From contig JAAWNQ010000019.1 in NCBI GenBank assembly GCA_022799035.1, positions 1-38,744 of the forward strand: a DNA stretch of 38,744 nucleotides, given 5' to 3'. Below the pieces are notes generated by a model. The model searched no databases, was not told where the DNA came from, and saw only the letters and a list, made by a program, of their open reading frames with translations. The stretch is from Oscillospiraceae bacterium. GTDB lineage: Bacteria; Bacillota; Clostridia; Oscillospirales; Oscillospiraceae. Position 1 is the stretch's first letter, and each line of letters begins with the position of its first letter. The translations under genes were made by a program, and so were the position numbers. Below are positions 22,861 through 33,110 of the stretch, piece after piece.

Positions 22861-22889
22861 ATTATAACGGCTTTTCTTCCACATTTCAA
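22861..22889 (-). promoter_or_regulatory. Vegetative promoter of mreB
   Basis: On the minus strand TTGAAA (22889-22884) and TATAAT (22866-22861) are 17 bases apart, leaving a leader of about 60 bases before the mreB start. Confidence 0.83.
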
Positions 22890-22913
22890 CGAAAATAGCG
22901 AAAAAAAGAAAAT

Positions 22914-23561
22914 TCATTTCCCCGCCTTGGCTAAAGTCGCGCAACCCACCCTCTCTGCCCCCGCCAGACGAAGGGTCTTGGCGCACTCGGAGAGGGTGGC
23001 TCCGGAGGTCACAACATCGTCGATGAGAAGGACCCTTTTTCCCCGAAACCGCTCCGGATCATGGGCGGTATAGGCCCCCAGCAGATTCGCCCGCCGGGCG
23101 GCCTCCCCCTGGATCCCCGACTGGGCAGGGCGGTCCTGCTTGTCCACCGTCCGCAGGACGGGCAGGTTCAACGCCTTCCCCACCTCCCGGGCCAACAGCT
23201 CCCCCTGGTCATACCCCCGCCGGCGCCGCCGTTTTTGGGACAGGCTGGGCCAGGACACCAGATCGGCGGCGAGGCCGTGATCCCGGATGGCCTGGGCGGT
23301 AAGGATCCCAAAGGCTCTGCTCCGGGCCGAGTATCCGCTGAATTTGTAGCCATGGATGGCGGAGCGGACCTTATCCTCATACCGAAGAGCGGAGACGCAG
23401 CCCTCCGTCAATTCCACCCCGGTCTCCCCCGCCCTTCCCTCCAGCCAGGGCAGGTCCCGCTGGCAGTCCGGACACAACAGCTCCCCCTTCTCCAGCAGTC
23501 TGCCGCAGAAGGGACACTTGGGTGGAAAGAGGAGATCCAGAACCCAATCAAGAACGGGCAT
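22914..23561 (-). CDS. comF: ComF family amidophosphoribosyltransferase-like protein
   Basis: A 215-residue ComF protein, linked to handling of incoming DNA in competence. The N-terminal zinc-binding cysteines are Cys16, Cys19, Cys30 and Cys33 (CPFCGRLLEKGELLCPDC), and the phosphoribosyltransferase PRPP-binding motif is VLLIDDVVTSGAT near the C-terminus. The ATG at 23561 lies inside the end of the upstream small gene (14-base overlap) with a weak AGGA site, so translation is coupled. No other competence genes are in the window except a TfoX-like domain gene at 32018. Confidence 0.9.
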   Translation of the reverse strand: MPVLDWVLDLLFPPKCPFCGRLLEKGELLCPDCQRDLPWLEGRAGETGVELTEGCVSALRYEDKVRSAIHGYKFSGYSARSRAFGILTAQAIRDHGLAADLVSWPSLSQKRRRRRGYDQGELLAREVGKALNLPVLRTVDKQDRPAQSGIQGEAARRANLLGAYTAHDPERFRGKRVLLIDDVVTSGATLSECAKTLRLAGAERVGCATLAKAGK

Positions 23562-23739
23562 TTTTGATATCCTGCTCAGTGATAGGGCCGTGCTCCTTCT
23601 CGAACTCCCGCACACAGGAGGTCACCAGATACAATATCTGCTTGCTCATGGAGCGGCCGTCATATTTCGCTACGTACTGAAATTTGTCATGGAGCTCTCC
23701 ATCCAGACGGATACTCAAATGTTTCCGGTCCTTCGGCAT
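23548..23739 (-). CDS. Small ribbon-helix-helix-like protein
   Basis: A 63-residue protein, MPKDRKHLSIRLDGELHDKF at its start, followed by QYVAKYDGRSMSKQILYLVTSCVREFEKEHG. The short beta strand (LSIRLDG) followed by two helices fits the Arc/MetJ ribbon-helix-helix fold, which binds DNA as a dimer. GGAGG lies 8 bases before the ATG. It overlaps comF, so the two are co-expressed and it may regulate that operon. Confidence 0.75.
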   Translation of the reverse strand: MPKDRKHLSIRLDGELHDKFQYVAKYDGRSMSKQILYLVTSCVREFEKEHGPITEQDIKNARS

Positions 23740-23856
23740 ATCCCATTCCTCCGGTTTTTACAGATAAAAACAGGATACCCCGCAGACTAATTTTTAGTTT
23801 ATATTTAGTGCATTATTACGGCTTATTATTCTATGCTCACCCACCAGCTTCCCACA

Positions 23857-23891
23857 GCTTTTTAACTTTTCATTTTTCACTTTTAACTTTT
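23857..23891 (-). repeat. AT-rich repeat copy A at the 3' end of recD2
   Basis: On the minus strand this is a run of AAAAGTTAAAA / GTGAAAAATGAAAAG units ending AAAAAGC. It is very similar to copy B (26114-26147), in the opposite orientation, and to copy C (26216-26248). It supplies the last codons and the TAA stop of recD2. Confidence 0.75.
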
Positions 23892-26099
23892 CCCTTCCCC
23901 GGCCAGCCGCCACCGCAGCCCTGAATACCGCTTGGCCTGCCGGTTGTTGGCAGTCATCCGGGCCACCACCCCCTCGTCCCCCACGATGACCAGCAGCTCT
24001 CTGGCCCGGGTGATGGCGGTATAGAGCACCCCCCTGGTCAGAAGCCGGGGGGCGGTATCCAGGGCGGTGAGCACCACCGCCCTGTACTCGCTGCCCTGGG
24101 ATTTGTGGACGGTGACAGCATAGGCGGGCTCCAGTTCCCCCAGCATATCGGGGGCATACTCCACCACCCGTCCCTCGAAATCCACGGTGATCAGCTCCCG
24201 GCGGTTGTCCACCTCCACAATATGCCCGATATCCCCGTTGAAAACCCCCATGCCAACCTCCAGGCCTTCTTGGGTTTTCCACAGGATATCGTAATTGTTC
24301 TTCACCTGCATGACCCGGTCTCCCTGGCGGAAGGTGTAGGGACCAAACTTCCTCTCCCCCTTCCCCTCGGCGGGAGGGTTCACCGCCGCCTGAATGGCCC
24401 GGTTCAAGCTCCCCGTTCCCCCCTCGTACTTCCGGGTGGGGGAGAGCACCTGGATCTGGTGGTAGGGGATCCCCATCCTCTCAGGCAGCCGCCGGCTCAC
24501 CAGCTCCACAATGGTCTCCTCCGCAAGGGCCGGATCGGTCCGTCGAAGGAAAAACACATCCTGTCCGCTGCCGTTTCGCAGCTCCGGCGTCACTCCCTGG
24601 TTCACCTGATGGGCGGAGCGGATAATGGCGCTTTGGGCCGCCTGCCGAAAAACTTCTGTCAACCGGACCATAGGGACCTCCCCACTGCGGATCAGGTCGG
24701 AAAGAAGATTTCCAGCTCCTACGGAAGGAAGCTGATCCGGGTCTCCTACCAGCACCAGCCGGCAGTCCTCCCGAAGACCGGTCAAGAGCGCCCCCATAAG
24801 TATTATGTCAACCATAGAGGTCTCATCCACTATGACCGCGTCCGTCTTCAGAGGATTCCGCTCATTGTGGGTGAAGATCAAGGCCCCCGTCTTGGGATCA
24901 AAATGGGTCTCCAGCAGCCGGTGGATAGTAACTCCCTCCATGCCGCACAGTTCCCCCATCCGCTTGGCCGCCCGGCCTGTGGGGGCGGCCAGGGCCGTCT
25001 TCAGCCCCATGCTCTCAAAAAGGGAGAGGATCCCTTTCAGAGAGGTGGTCTTTCCCGTGCCCGGTCCTCCTGTGAGGAGCATGACCTGGTGCCGGGCCGC
25101 CGTCTCCACCGCCAGCCGCTGTTGGGGAGCGTAGGTGATGCCCTGATCCTCCTCCATTTGATCTATGAGCCTGTCCAGGTCCTCCGGCGGATACAGCTCA
25201 TTGCCACTCATGGCGGAGATCCGTTGGGCCACAGTGGTCTCCGCCTCATAGTATTCCGCCAGATAGCAGGCCTCCTCCCCCGCCGCTATCTCCCGGATCA
25301 CTGTCCCCCGCTCCTCCAGGACCCCCAGGGCCTCCTCCACCGTCTCCAGGTCGGGGACCCCCAGCAGGGCGGAGGCCGCTTGGATCAGCTTCTGCCGGGG
25401 CAGGAAGGTGTGTCCGTTGTCCAGGTTGTGCCGCAGGGTGAAGCCCACCCCCGCCTCCAGCCGCTGGGGGTGGTCGTCGGCAAGGCCCAGCCGAATGGCC
25501 AGATCGTCGGCCTGGCTGAAGGGGATCGCCAACTCTCCCTCGGCCAGCAGATAGGGGTTGGCCTCCACCGCCTCCCGGGCCCGATCCCCGAACCGGCGGT
25601 AGAGAGGCATCCCCAACTGGGGAGGCAATCCGTAGGCGGTGAGGAAATCCAGCAGCCGGCGCATCCCCATCTGGAGCCGGAATGCCTCCCCCATGGCCTC
25701 AGCCCGCTTTTTCGTCAGGCCCTTGATGGCGGTCAGCTTTTCCGGGGCGTTCTCCAAAACCTCCAGGGCCTCATCCCCAAACTCCTCCACCATCTTTTTG
25801 GCGGTGGAGAGCCCGATGCCCCTCACCGCGCCGGAGGCCAGATAATCAAAGATGGCCTTCTCCCCCACCGGCATCTCCCGGCGGGCTACCTCGGCCTTAA
25901 ATTGCTGCCCGTATGTAGCGTGATGGGTCCAAGTGCCCTGGGCGGTGAGAGTCTCCCCGGGGGCCGCCCCGGGCATACATCCCACCACCGTCACCGGCTC
26001 CTCTCCCACATCCAAACGGAGAACGGTATACCCGTTCTCCTCATTCTGGTAGATCACCGAATCCACGATGCCCTCTATGTAGTTGGAGAGTTCTTCCAT
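23883..26099 (-). CDS. recD2: ATP-dependent RecD-like DNA helicase (RecD2)
   Basis: A 738-residue RecD2-type 5'-3' superfamily 1 helicase. Helix-hairpin-helix segments lie in the N-terminal ~200 residues (ASGAVRGIGLSTAKKMVEEFG; APEKLTAIKGLTKKRAEAMG). Walker A is GGPGTGKTT (Lys350), the Walker B-like motif is VIVDETSMVD, motif III is VLVGDPDQLPSVGAG, and the C-terminal domain has YAVTVHKSQGSE and YTAITRAR. RecD2 works apart from RecBC, which suits a genome with AddAB-type repair, and is linked to replication-fork and mismatch-repair functions. The gene ends in an AT-rich repeat that supplies its stop, and a second copy lies just upstream of its start. Confidence 0.95.
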   Translation of the reverse strand: MEELSNYIEGIVDSVIYQNEENGYTVLRLDVGEEPVTVVGCMPGAAPGETLTAQGTWTHHATYGQQFKAEVARREMPVGEKAIFDYLASGAVRGIGLSTAKKMVEEFGDEALEVLENAPEKLTAIKGLTKKRAEAMGEAFRLQMGMRRLLDFLTAYGLPPQLGMPLYRRFGDRAREAVEANPYLLAEGELAIPFSQADDLAIRLGLADDHPQRLEAGVGFTLRHNLDNGHTFLPRQKLIQAASALLGVPDLETVEEALGVLEERGTVIREIAAGEEACYLAEYYEAETTVAQRISAMSGNELYPPEDLDRLIDQMEEDQGITYAPQQRLAVETAARHQVMLLTGGPGTGKTTSLKGILSLFESMGLKTALAAPTGRAAKRMGELCGMEGVTIHRLLETHFDPKTGALIFTHNERNPLKTDAVIVDETSMVDIILMGALLTGLREDCRLVLVGDPDQLPSVGAGNLLSDLIRSGEVPMVRLTEVFRQAAQSAIIRSAHQVNQGVTPELRNGSGQDVFFLRRTDPALAEETIVELVSRRLPERMGIPYHQIQVLSPTRKYEGGTGSLNRAIQAAVNPPAEGKGERKFGPYTFRQGDRVMQVKNNYDILWKTQEGLEVGMGVFNGDIGHIVEVDNRRELITVDFEGRVVEYAPDMLGELEPAYAVTVHKSQGSEYRAVVLTALDTAPRLLTRGVLYTAITRARELLVIVGDEGVVARMTANNRQAKRYSGLRWRLAGEGKS

Positions 26100-26113
26100 A
26101 GGAGCACCCCCGT

Positions 26114-26248
26114 AAAGTGAAAAATTAAAAATGAAAAGTTAAAAAGCTAAGGGCCTTTGTGGTCCGGCTCTGCCGGACCATTCTAATAAGCCGCCGCAGG
26201 CGGTCACGGGAAATGGCTTTTTCACTTTTCATTTTTCATTTTTAACTT
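26114..26248. repeat. MITE-like element with AT-rich inverted ends (copies B and C)
   Basis: A ~135-bp segment flanked by imperfect inverted AT-rich arms (26114-26147 and 26216-26248, units of AAAAATGAAAAG and TTAAAAA). Between them lie a perfect hairpin, TGGTCCGGC (26160-26168) with GCCGGACCA (26172-26180), and a CCGCC / GGCGG palindrome around 26190-26202. No coding sequence is visible inside. The right arm provides the last codons and stop of the gene at 26222. Size and form suggest a non-autonomous element. Confidence 0.55.
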
Positions 26249-26575
26249 CCTTTGTATCTGTCTCGGCAGATCGGACAGCGGCCAGACCTCCACCCCCGGC
26301 TCCCTCATGCACAGGGCGGCGGCAATGGCCCTCCCTGTGGGACTCAGACCGCAGTCCACGATCACCAGCTCCCCCTGGAGCATCCCTCCGCCCCGGAGCC
26401 AGAGCAGTCCCCGGACCGCCTGTTCCAGTCCCTCTCCGTCCCCCTGTCCCGGCACCATGGACACAGTCTCCCGGTTACCCGCCGGGGTCAGGATCCTGCC
26501 AAACAGGAGCCAGCTTAAGCTCATCATCCCCGCCACAGCCAGCAGGGATAAAACCACTTCCAAAACAGGTCTCAT
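26222..26575 (-). CDS. Short membrane-anchored protein of unknown function
   Basis: About 117 residues with one N-terminal membrane helix (VLEVVLSLLAVAGMMSLSWLLFG) and a small soluble domain containing GGGMLQGELVIVDCGLSPTGRAIAAALCMREPGVEVWPL, which looks like a compact alpha/beta fold. The ATG at 26575 has GAGGTGA about 7 bases upstream; a GTG just before it is also possible. The final residues KLKMKNEK come from the AT-rich repeat, so the original C-terminus may have been different. Not recognised. Confidence 0.65.
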   Translation of the reverse strand: MRPVLEVVLSLLAVAGMMSLSWLLFGRILTPAGNRETVSMVPGQGDGEGLEQAVRGLLWLRGGGMLQGELVIVDCGLSPTGRAIAAALCMREPGVEVWPLSDLPRQIQRKLKMKNEK

Positions 26576-26625
26576 CACACTTCACCTCTCCCCATTCTAT
26601 GGAAAAGGAAAGAAAGAGTGAAAAA

Positions 26626-27126
26626 TCAAGCCATAACAGCGGCAAAAAAATTAAAACCCAGATGGGTAAGCCCTGTCATAATACACCCGGCCAAAATGAC
26701 TCCCAGGATGATGGAAGGCATGGCTTTCCGCAAGGGCATGTCCAAAAAAGCCGCCGCCAGAGCCCCGGTCCAGGCTCCGGTCCCCGGCAGGGGAATGGCC
26801 ACGAAAAGCAGCAGACCCAGATATTTATATTTATTTACCTTACGCCCCTTCAGATGGGCCTTGTTCTCCAGGGCGTCCACCATGCCGTCCAACCTGTGAA
26901 AGTGGGAGCGCAGCCACTGAAAGATACGGCGGATATAGATGATGATGAAGGGGGCAGGCAGGATGTTCCCCATGACGGCGGCGATAAACGCCACTGGGTA
27001 GGGAAGCCCAAGCCCCACGCCGAAGGGGATGCCCACCCGGAGTTCGATAACAGGGATCATAGACACCAGGAGGGTGAAGATAAATTCGCCCCCCATGGTG
27101 GTCTCCAGCCAATTCAAAAGGTCCAA
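26626..27126 (-). CDS. Small multidrug export family membrane protein (COG2426-like)
   Basis: A 166-residue membrane protein with about four helices. The conserved pattern SMIPVIELRVGIPFGVGLGLPYPVAF, then GNILPAPFIIIYIRRIF, and later KYKYLGLLLFVAIPLPGTGAWTGALAAAFLDM and ILGVILAGCIMTGLTHLG match the family named small multidrug export protein (PF06695). The family's actual substrate is poorly established. AGGGGGATCCC lies before the ATG as ribosome site. Confidence 0.85.
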   Translation of the reverse strand: MDLLNWLETTMGGEFIFTLLVSMIPVIELRVGIPFGVGLGLPYPVAFIAAVMGNILPAPFIIIYIRRIFQWLRSHFHRLDGMVDALENKAHLKGRKVNKYKYLGLLLFVAIPLPGTGAWTGALAAAFLDMPLRKAMPSIILGVILAGCIMTGLTHLGFNFFAAVMA

Positions 27127-27193
27127 GGGATCCCCCTCCTCTTTTGCGTTTCCTCTATCATACCACAGTTTCCCATGGGAGGAGATAAAATTT

Positions 27194-27616
27194 TTATGAA
27201 TCTTTTTCTCTGTGGATCAGATAAGGCGGCTCCTCCCCCTCAAAGATGGCCGACCACAGTCTTTTCCTCTGGATGGGGTCGGAATACCGTTTCCGGAATA
27301 TCTCCCACTCCTCCTGCTTTTTTCTTTCCAGCTCCTCCGCCGGCATTCCCTCAAAAATGAACGCCCGCATCTGCTCCAGCAAGCCGGGATCCCTTTTGAA
27401 GTAGGTCCGGGCCCGTGTCCAGGCCCGCTCCCGCTCAGCCGACCGATCATTCCATGTGGAGCGGCGGGGGATGGGTTTTCCCCGCAGGACCCACTCCATG
27501 ATCAGCATCTCTCCCATAACTCCCCAGCGGGTGGTCTTCTTCCTGTACTCCCACTCCTCCCGGGGAAAGGCGGGAAGCTGTTCCAAATGCCCCAGCTTTT
27601 TCAGGTCGTTCCATTA
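27194..27616 (-). pseudogene. Unknown protein gene with a probable frameshift at its start
   Basis: A ~130-residue open frame (TTG at 27586, reading EQLPAFPREEWEYRKKTT onward) continues in the same frame back to the TAA stop of the upstream DUF4259 gene, without an ATG. That stop reads TAATGG: its ATG (27614) is one base out of frame. Deleting one G would give MNDLKKLGHLEQLPAFPREE, a normal start directly overlapping the upstream stop. So either the gene carries a one-base insertion or it starts at a rare TTG or CTG. The protein is charged, Trp-rich and soluble; I recognise no family. Confidence 0.55.
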
Positions 27617-28309
27617 GTCCTGCCGGAGAGGATGATCCACAGAGTGGAAATACCACTTATGCTCCTCCGTCCCCCGAAACCAGTCGTCCCCCCGGAGAAA
27701 GGGCGTCACCGCCAGGTCCTCCATGACAGCCTCTTCCGCCCCCACCCAGTCATAGACCGCCACCACGGGAATATCGTAGATATCCCCCACATCCTCCTCC
27801 CAGCTATCCACGATCAACACCGCCGTATACAGATCGTCAAAAGGCCAGCAAAAGGTGGAGCCACGCCATGGCTCACACTCCCGCCCTAGGCGCAGGGAAA
27901 GCACATCCCCCACCTTCCAAGGCAGCCCCTTGTGGGTGTATGGCCGGAGTTTCTTCCCCTCGGCCGGCTCCGAGCGCAGCTTTTCCTCCAGCTTGGCCAT
28001 GACCTCCCGGCGCTTTTCCCGGTCCCTGGGCCTGACCTCGGCCCACCGGGCTTCGTCTACACCGGAGGCCAGGATCGCCAGAGCCTTCTCCCGGCGCTCC
28101 TGGGGCAAATGACCGTATTCCCACTGAAGGAGCGCAATGGTGAGCCAAAAGAGATAGCCACACTCTTCGTCCCGGTCCGGCTTCCACTCCTCCAGCATCT
28201 GAGCCACCGCCTCCTCGGGCGGCACTCTCTTCCGCAGAAGGTCCAGATAGGTATCCCTCACGTCGGAGGTCGTGTCATCGCTGTAAAATCCTGTGCCCCA
28301 CGCGCCCAT
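27614..28309 (-). CDS. DUF4259-like domain protein
   Basis: A 231-residue protein beginning MGAWGTGFYSDDTTSDVRDTY, the hallmark start of DUF4259-like proteins (M-G-x-W-G-x-G-x-F/Y-x-x-D). The rest includes WKVGDVLSLRLG and YDIPVVAVYDWVGAE. Function is unknown for the family. The ATG at 28309 has GGAGGGG 8 bases upstream, favouring it over an earlier ATG. It ends where the probably frameshifted gene begins. Confidence 0.78.
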   Translation of the reverse strand: MGAWGTGFYSDDTTSDVRDTYLDLLRKRVPPEEAVAQMLEEWKPDRDEECGYLFWLTIALLQWEYGHLPQERREKALAILASGVDEARWAEVRPRDREKRREVMAKLEEKLRSEPAEGKKLRPYTHKGLPWKVGDVLSLRLGRECEPWRGSTFCWPFDDLYTAVLIVDSWEEDVGDIYDIPVVAVYDWVGAEEAVMEDLAVTPFLRGDDWFRGTEEHKWYFHSVDHPLRQD

Positions 28310-28349
28310 CGGGTCCCCTCCTTCCCGCCGCAGGCCAATCTGAGCTTGT

Positions 28350-28697
28350 TCAGTCAAAAACCTTCCCCCTGAAGGGGTTCGGATTCCCCAGAGGCTTCGC
28401 CGTCAGGCGGAACATGACGCAGCCGTCGGGACAGACCACTACCTTGCTGTATTTTCCGTCCCCGCCGATGTTCTCCAGGTCGCCTCCGCTGCGGACCGCC
28501 TCCATAATGGGAAACAGGGTCATCATCACCTTGGAGCAGATACCGCAGCCCTGGGCGTTCACCGGGCAGCCATAGGTGCAGGTATACCTGTCCCCCACCT
28601 CTTCCCCGTTCCGGCAGTAATGCTCCGTCTGTTCTCCCTGAAGGAAGCTCATCACTTCAATTTCAAATTCATACTCCTCGTCCAGCCACTTTTTCAT
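28350..28697 (-). CDS. TIGR04076 family-like Cys-rich protein
   Basis: A 115-residue protein with several cysteines: CTYGCPVNAQGCGICSKVMMTLFPIMEAVRSGGDLENIGGDG, then VVVCPDGCVMFRLTAKP. The G-x-C-x-K-x-x-x-x-L-x-P-x-x-x-x-x-R-x-G-G-D and the final C-P-D-x-x-V-x-F-R-L match the small family TIGR04076, of unknown function. Clustered Cys pairs suggest metal or iron-sulfur binding, which is inference. It lies between uvrA (14 bases beyond its start side) and the DUF4259 gene. Confidence 0.7.
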   Translation of the reverse strand: MKKWLDEEYEFEIEVMSFLQGEQTEHYCRNGEEVGDRYTCTYGCPVNAQGCGICSKVMMTLFPIMEAVRSGGDLENIGGDGKYSKVVVCPDGCVMFRLTAKPLGNPNPFRGKVFD

Positions 28698-28710
28698 ATC
28701 CTGTCTCCCC

Positions 28711-31533
<2,823 letters not shown>

Positions 31534-31578
31534 GGGAATATCTCCTTTGTGTTCCCTTCAATTTTCGGGCCGAATCAC

Positions 31579-31607
31579 AGCATAATGGAATGAATTTTTA
31601 ATGTCAA
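31579..31607 (-). promoter_or_regulatory. Vegetative promoter of uvrA
   Basis: On the minus strand TTGACA (31607-31602) and TATGCT (31584-31579) are 17 bases apart, about 50 bases upstream of the uvrA start. No SOS-box-like sequence overlaps it, unlike the uvrB promoter. Confidence 0.83.
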
Positions 31608-31642
31608 GAGGGAGATTTAAAAACCTTTTCATGCTGTTTCTT

Positions 31643-31987
31643 TTAAATCAGAAGCGCACTCCATGGATGGAAAAGGAGGAGCAGGGCACAGACGGCCACC
31701 ACGACGGCCTCCCACACCATACCGCCGGTGAGCAATACCTTGACCGCCAGAAGGCCGTAGTGTCGCCAGCCCTCATAGGAGTTGATAAACTCCGACTCCA
31801 GCCTTCCCGCAGTCTTCCACTTGGTGCGAAGGAAGAGGAGCAGAATCAAAAAGGCAATATTGGCAACCAGCATAATGGTCACCACCACGTTAAGAGCCGT
31901 ATTCAGCCAAATCAGAAAAGCGGCAAAGGCAGCCAATATAAAGAACAGCGGCCAGCAAAAGATGATTATCAAAGAAATGAAGCCCAT
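31643..31987 (-). CDS. Small integral membrane protein of unknown function
   Basis: About 114 residues, almost entirely hydrophobic: MGFISLIIIFCWPLFFILAAFAAFLIW, then NVVVTIMLVANIAFLILLLFL, a short polar loop (RTKWKTAGRLESEFINSYEGW), and a last helix LLTGGMVWEAVVVAVCALLLLF. I chose the ATG at 31987 because GGGGAG lies 7 bases before it; an ATG two codons earlier is too close to that site. It is clearly less GC-rich than uvrA. No family is recognised. Confidence 0.68.
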   Translation of the reverse strand: MGFISLIIIFCWPLFFILAAFAAFLIWLNTALNVVVTIMLVANIAFLILLLFLRTKWKTAGRLESEFINSYEGWRHYGLLAVKVLLTGGMVWEAVVVAVCALLLLFHPWSALLI

Positions 31988-32017
31988 TTCCATTCTCCCC
32001 TTCTTCTCTAACAGTGC

Positions 32018-32335
32018 TTAGGCCTTTCTTCTTTTTTTCGGCAAAAGGGTGACCTCTTCCGCCAGGCGCACCGCTTCCCGGAGGGTCTCCCGGTCGTCCG
32101 GATCCAGAACGTAGTGGTCCTTGGCCCCCTCATAGGGCGGGGCGGTAGGGCGGTCCTTCAGCAACGGCTCCAGGATGGGCAGCATCTTCACCATGGGCCG
32201 GTCATCGCACACAATGAGTACCGGCTTATCGTTGCAATAAACCATATACTCCCCAAACATCTTCCGGGCCCGGATACTCCCCACGCCCTCCAACTGATCG
32301 CAAAGATACGCAATAAACCCCGCCTCGGTAGCCAT
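32018..32335 (-). CDS. TfoX N-terminal domain protein
   Basis: A 105-residue protein with the TfoX/Sxy N-terminal domain pattern: GVGSIRARKMFGEYMVYCNDKPVLIVCDDRPMVKMLP. Sxy/TfoX proteins regulate competence in gamma-proteobacteria, but in Firmicutes the domain occurs alone and its role is not known. GGAGGG lies 5 bases before the ATG. The C-terminus is basic (PKKRRKA). Confidence 0.88.
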   Translation of the reverse strand: MATEAGFIAYLCDQLEGVGSIRARKMFGEYMVYCNDKPVLIVCDDRPMVKMLPILEPLLKDRPTAPPYEGAKDHYVLDPDDRETLREAVRLAEEVTLLPKKRRKA

Positions 32336-32368
32336 GGTATCCCTCCTTATTCAAAAATAACCGTCCTC

Positions 32369-32593
32369 TTACAGGTACCCGTGCTCCACATCCCACCGGA
32401 TGACCCGCTTCGCCAGCCACCCCCAAAAAAAGACGGCAAACAGCCCGGCAAACAGGGCCAGCATCCCCATCACCAGCACGTCCAGCCCCGCCAGTCCCGC
32501 CATCCACATGGCGCCGCTGACCCACTGAAGCCCCCGCCAGCAAAGTCCAAACAGCCCCACCGAAAACACCCCATGCAGGATCCACTTCGTCAT
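32369..32593 (-). CDS. Very small membrane protein of unknown function
   Basis: A 74-residue protein with two predicted helices (WILHGVFSVGLFGLCW and LDVLVMGMLALFAGLFAVFFWGWLA) and a C-terminal KRVIRWDVEHGYL. The ATG at 32593 has AGGAGA about 9 bases upstream. Not recognised. Confidence 0.6.
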   Translation of the reverse strand: MTKWILHGVFSVGLFGLCWRGLQWVSGAMWMAGLAGLDVLVMGMLALFAGLFAVFFWGWLAKRVIRWDVEHGYL

Positions 32594-32614
32594 CTTCACC
32601 CATCTCCTTTTCAA

Positions 32615-33109
32615 TCAAAGAATATAATAACAGTCCTCCTGCCACTTACCGGGATTGGTGTCAATATACTCCCAAATCCGCAAATGATCCGCCTCATCCC
32701 GAATAACGTGGTCATAAAACCCCTTTTGCCAAATGGGCTGTCCGGCTAATTTGCTGGATATTCGTTTTACCTGTCCAATGATGGTAGAGACTGATTTTGT
32801 AGGGGCGGATATTATCCGCCCATTCTCCTCCAGTATCAGGATCATGTGAACATGATTGGGCATCACCGCATATTTGTTGATCTTGGCATGGGGATAATGG
32901 TCTGGGATTTCCCGGATCGCCCTATCCACGATCTGTCCAACCTGGGACAAGGTCGGGGGGCCCGGGCGGATGATATCCGCCCCTACAGGGAATGTACCGT
33001 CCCAAAATAGCTTCCTCTTCTCTTTGGTACAAACCGTAACAAAATACCCGCCCGGCGTACTGTAATCATATCCCTCCAGGCGAATATTTTTCCTGTCCAA
33101 CCGCTCCAT
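32615..33109 (-). CDS. REP-associated tyrosine transposase (RAYT, copy 3)
   Basis: A 164-residue RAYT with the family start LDRKNIRLEGYDYSTPGGYFVTVCT, HUH motif MPNHVHMIL (His86, His88) and candidate catalytic tyrosine in FYDHVIRDEADH, ending WEYIDTNPGKWQEDCYY. It is diverged from copies 1 and 2 and appears intact. Two inverted REP-like repeats inside the gene encode loops 42-50 and 96-104, the same positions as in the other copies. The ATG lies one base after the uvrB stop (TGA-G-ATG), with GGGGAAG before it, so it rides on the uvrB transcript. Confidence 0.92.
   Translation of the reverse strand: MERLDRKNIRLEGYDYSTPGGYFVTVCTKEKRKLFWDGTFPVGADIIRPGPPTLSQVGQIVDRAIREIPDHYPHAKINKYAVMPNHVHMILILEENGRIISAPTKSVSTIIGQVKRISSKLAGQPIWQKGFYDHVIRDEADHLRIWEYIDTNPGKWQEDCYYIL
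32798..32821 (+). repeat. Intragenic REP-like palindrome, RAYT 3, HUH-distal side
   Basis: GTAG (32799-32802) precedes a GGGCGGAT / ATCCGCCC stem. It matches the reverse complement of 32964-32987 at 23 of 24 positions. It encodes the GRIISAPT segment. Confidence 0.85.
32964..32987 (-). repeat. Intragenic REP-like palindrome, RAYT 3, N-terminal side
   Basis: On the minus strand GTAG (32986-32983) heads the GGGCGGAT / ATCCGCCC hairpin. It encodes VGADIIRPG. It is similar to the solitary element at 38602. Confidence 0.85.
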
Positions 33110-33110
33110 C

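Noticed and set aside
23794-24282. A 162-codon minus-strand frame overlapping the recD2 3' end
   Set aside because: It is out of frame with conserved RecD2 motifs and Gly-rich; its tail is only translated AT-rich repeat.
24105-26120. A 671-codon + strand open frame opposite recD2
   Set aside because: It mirrors the RecD2 coding strand and shows no motif or start signal; typical GC-rich antisense artefact.
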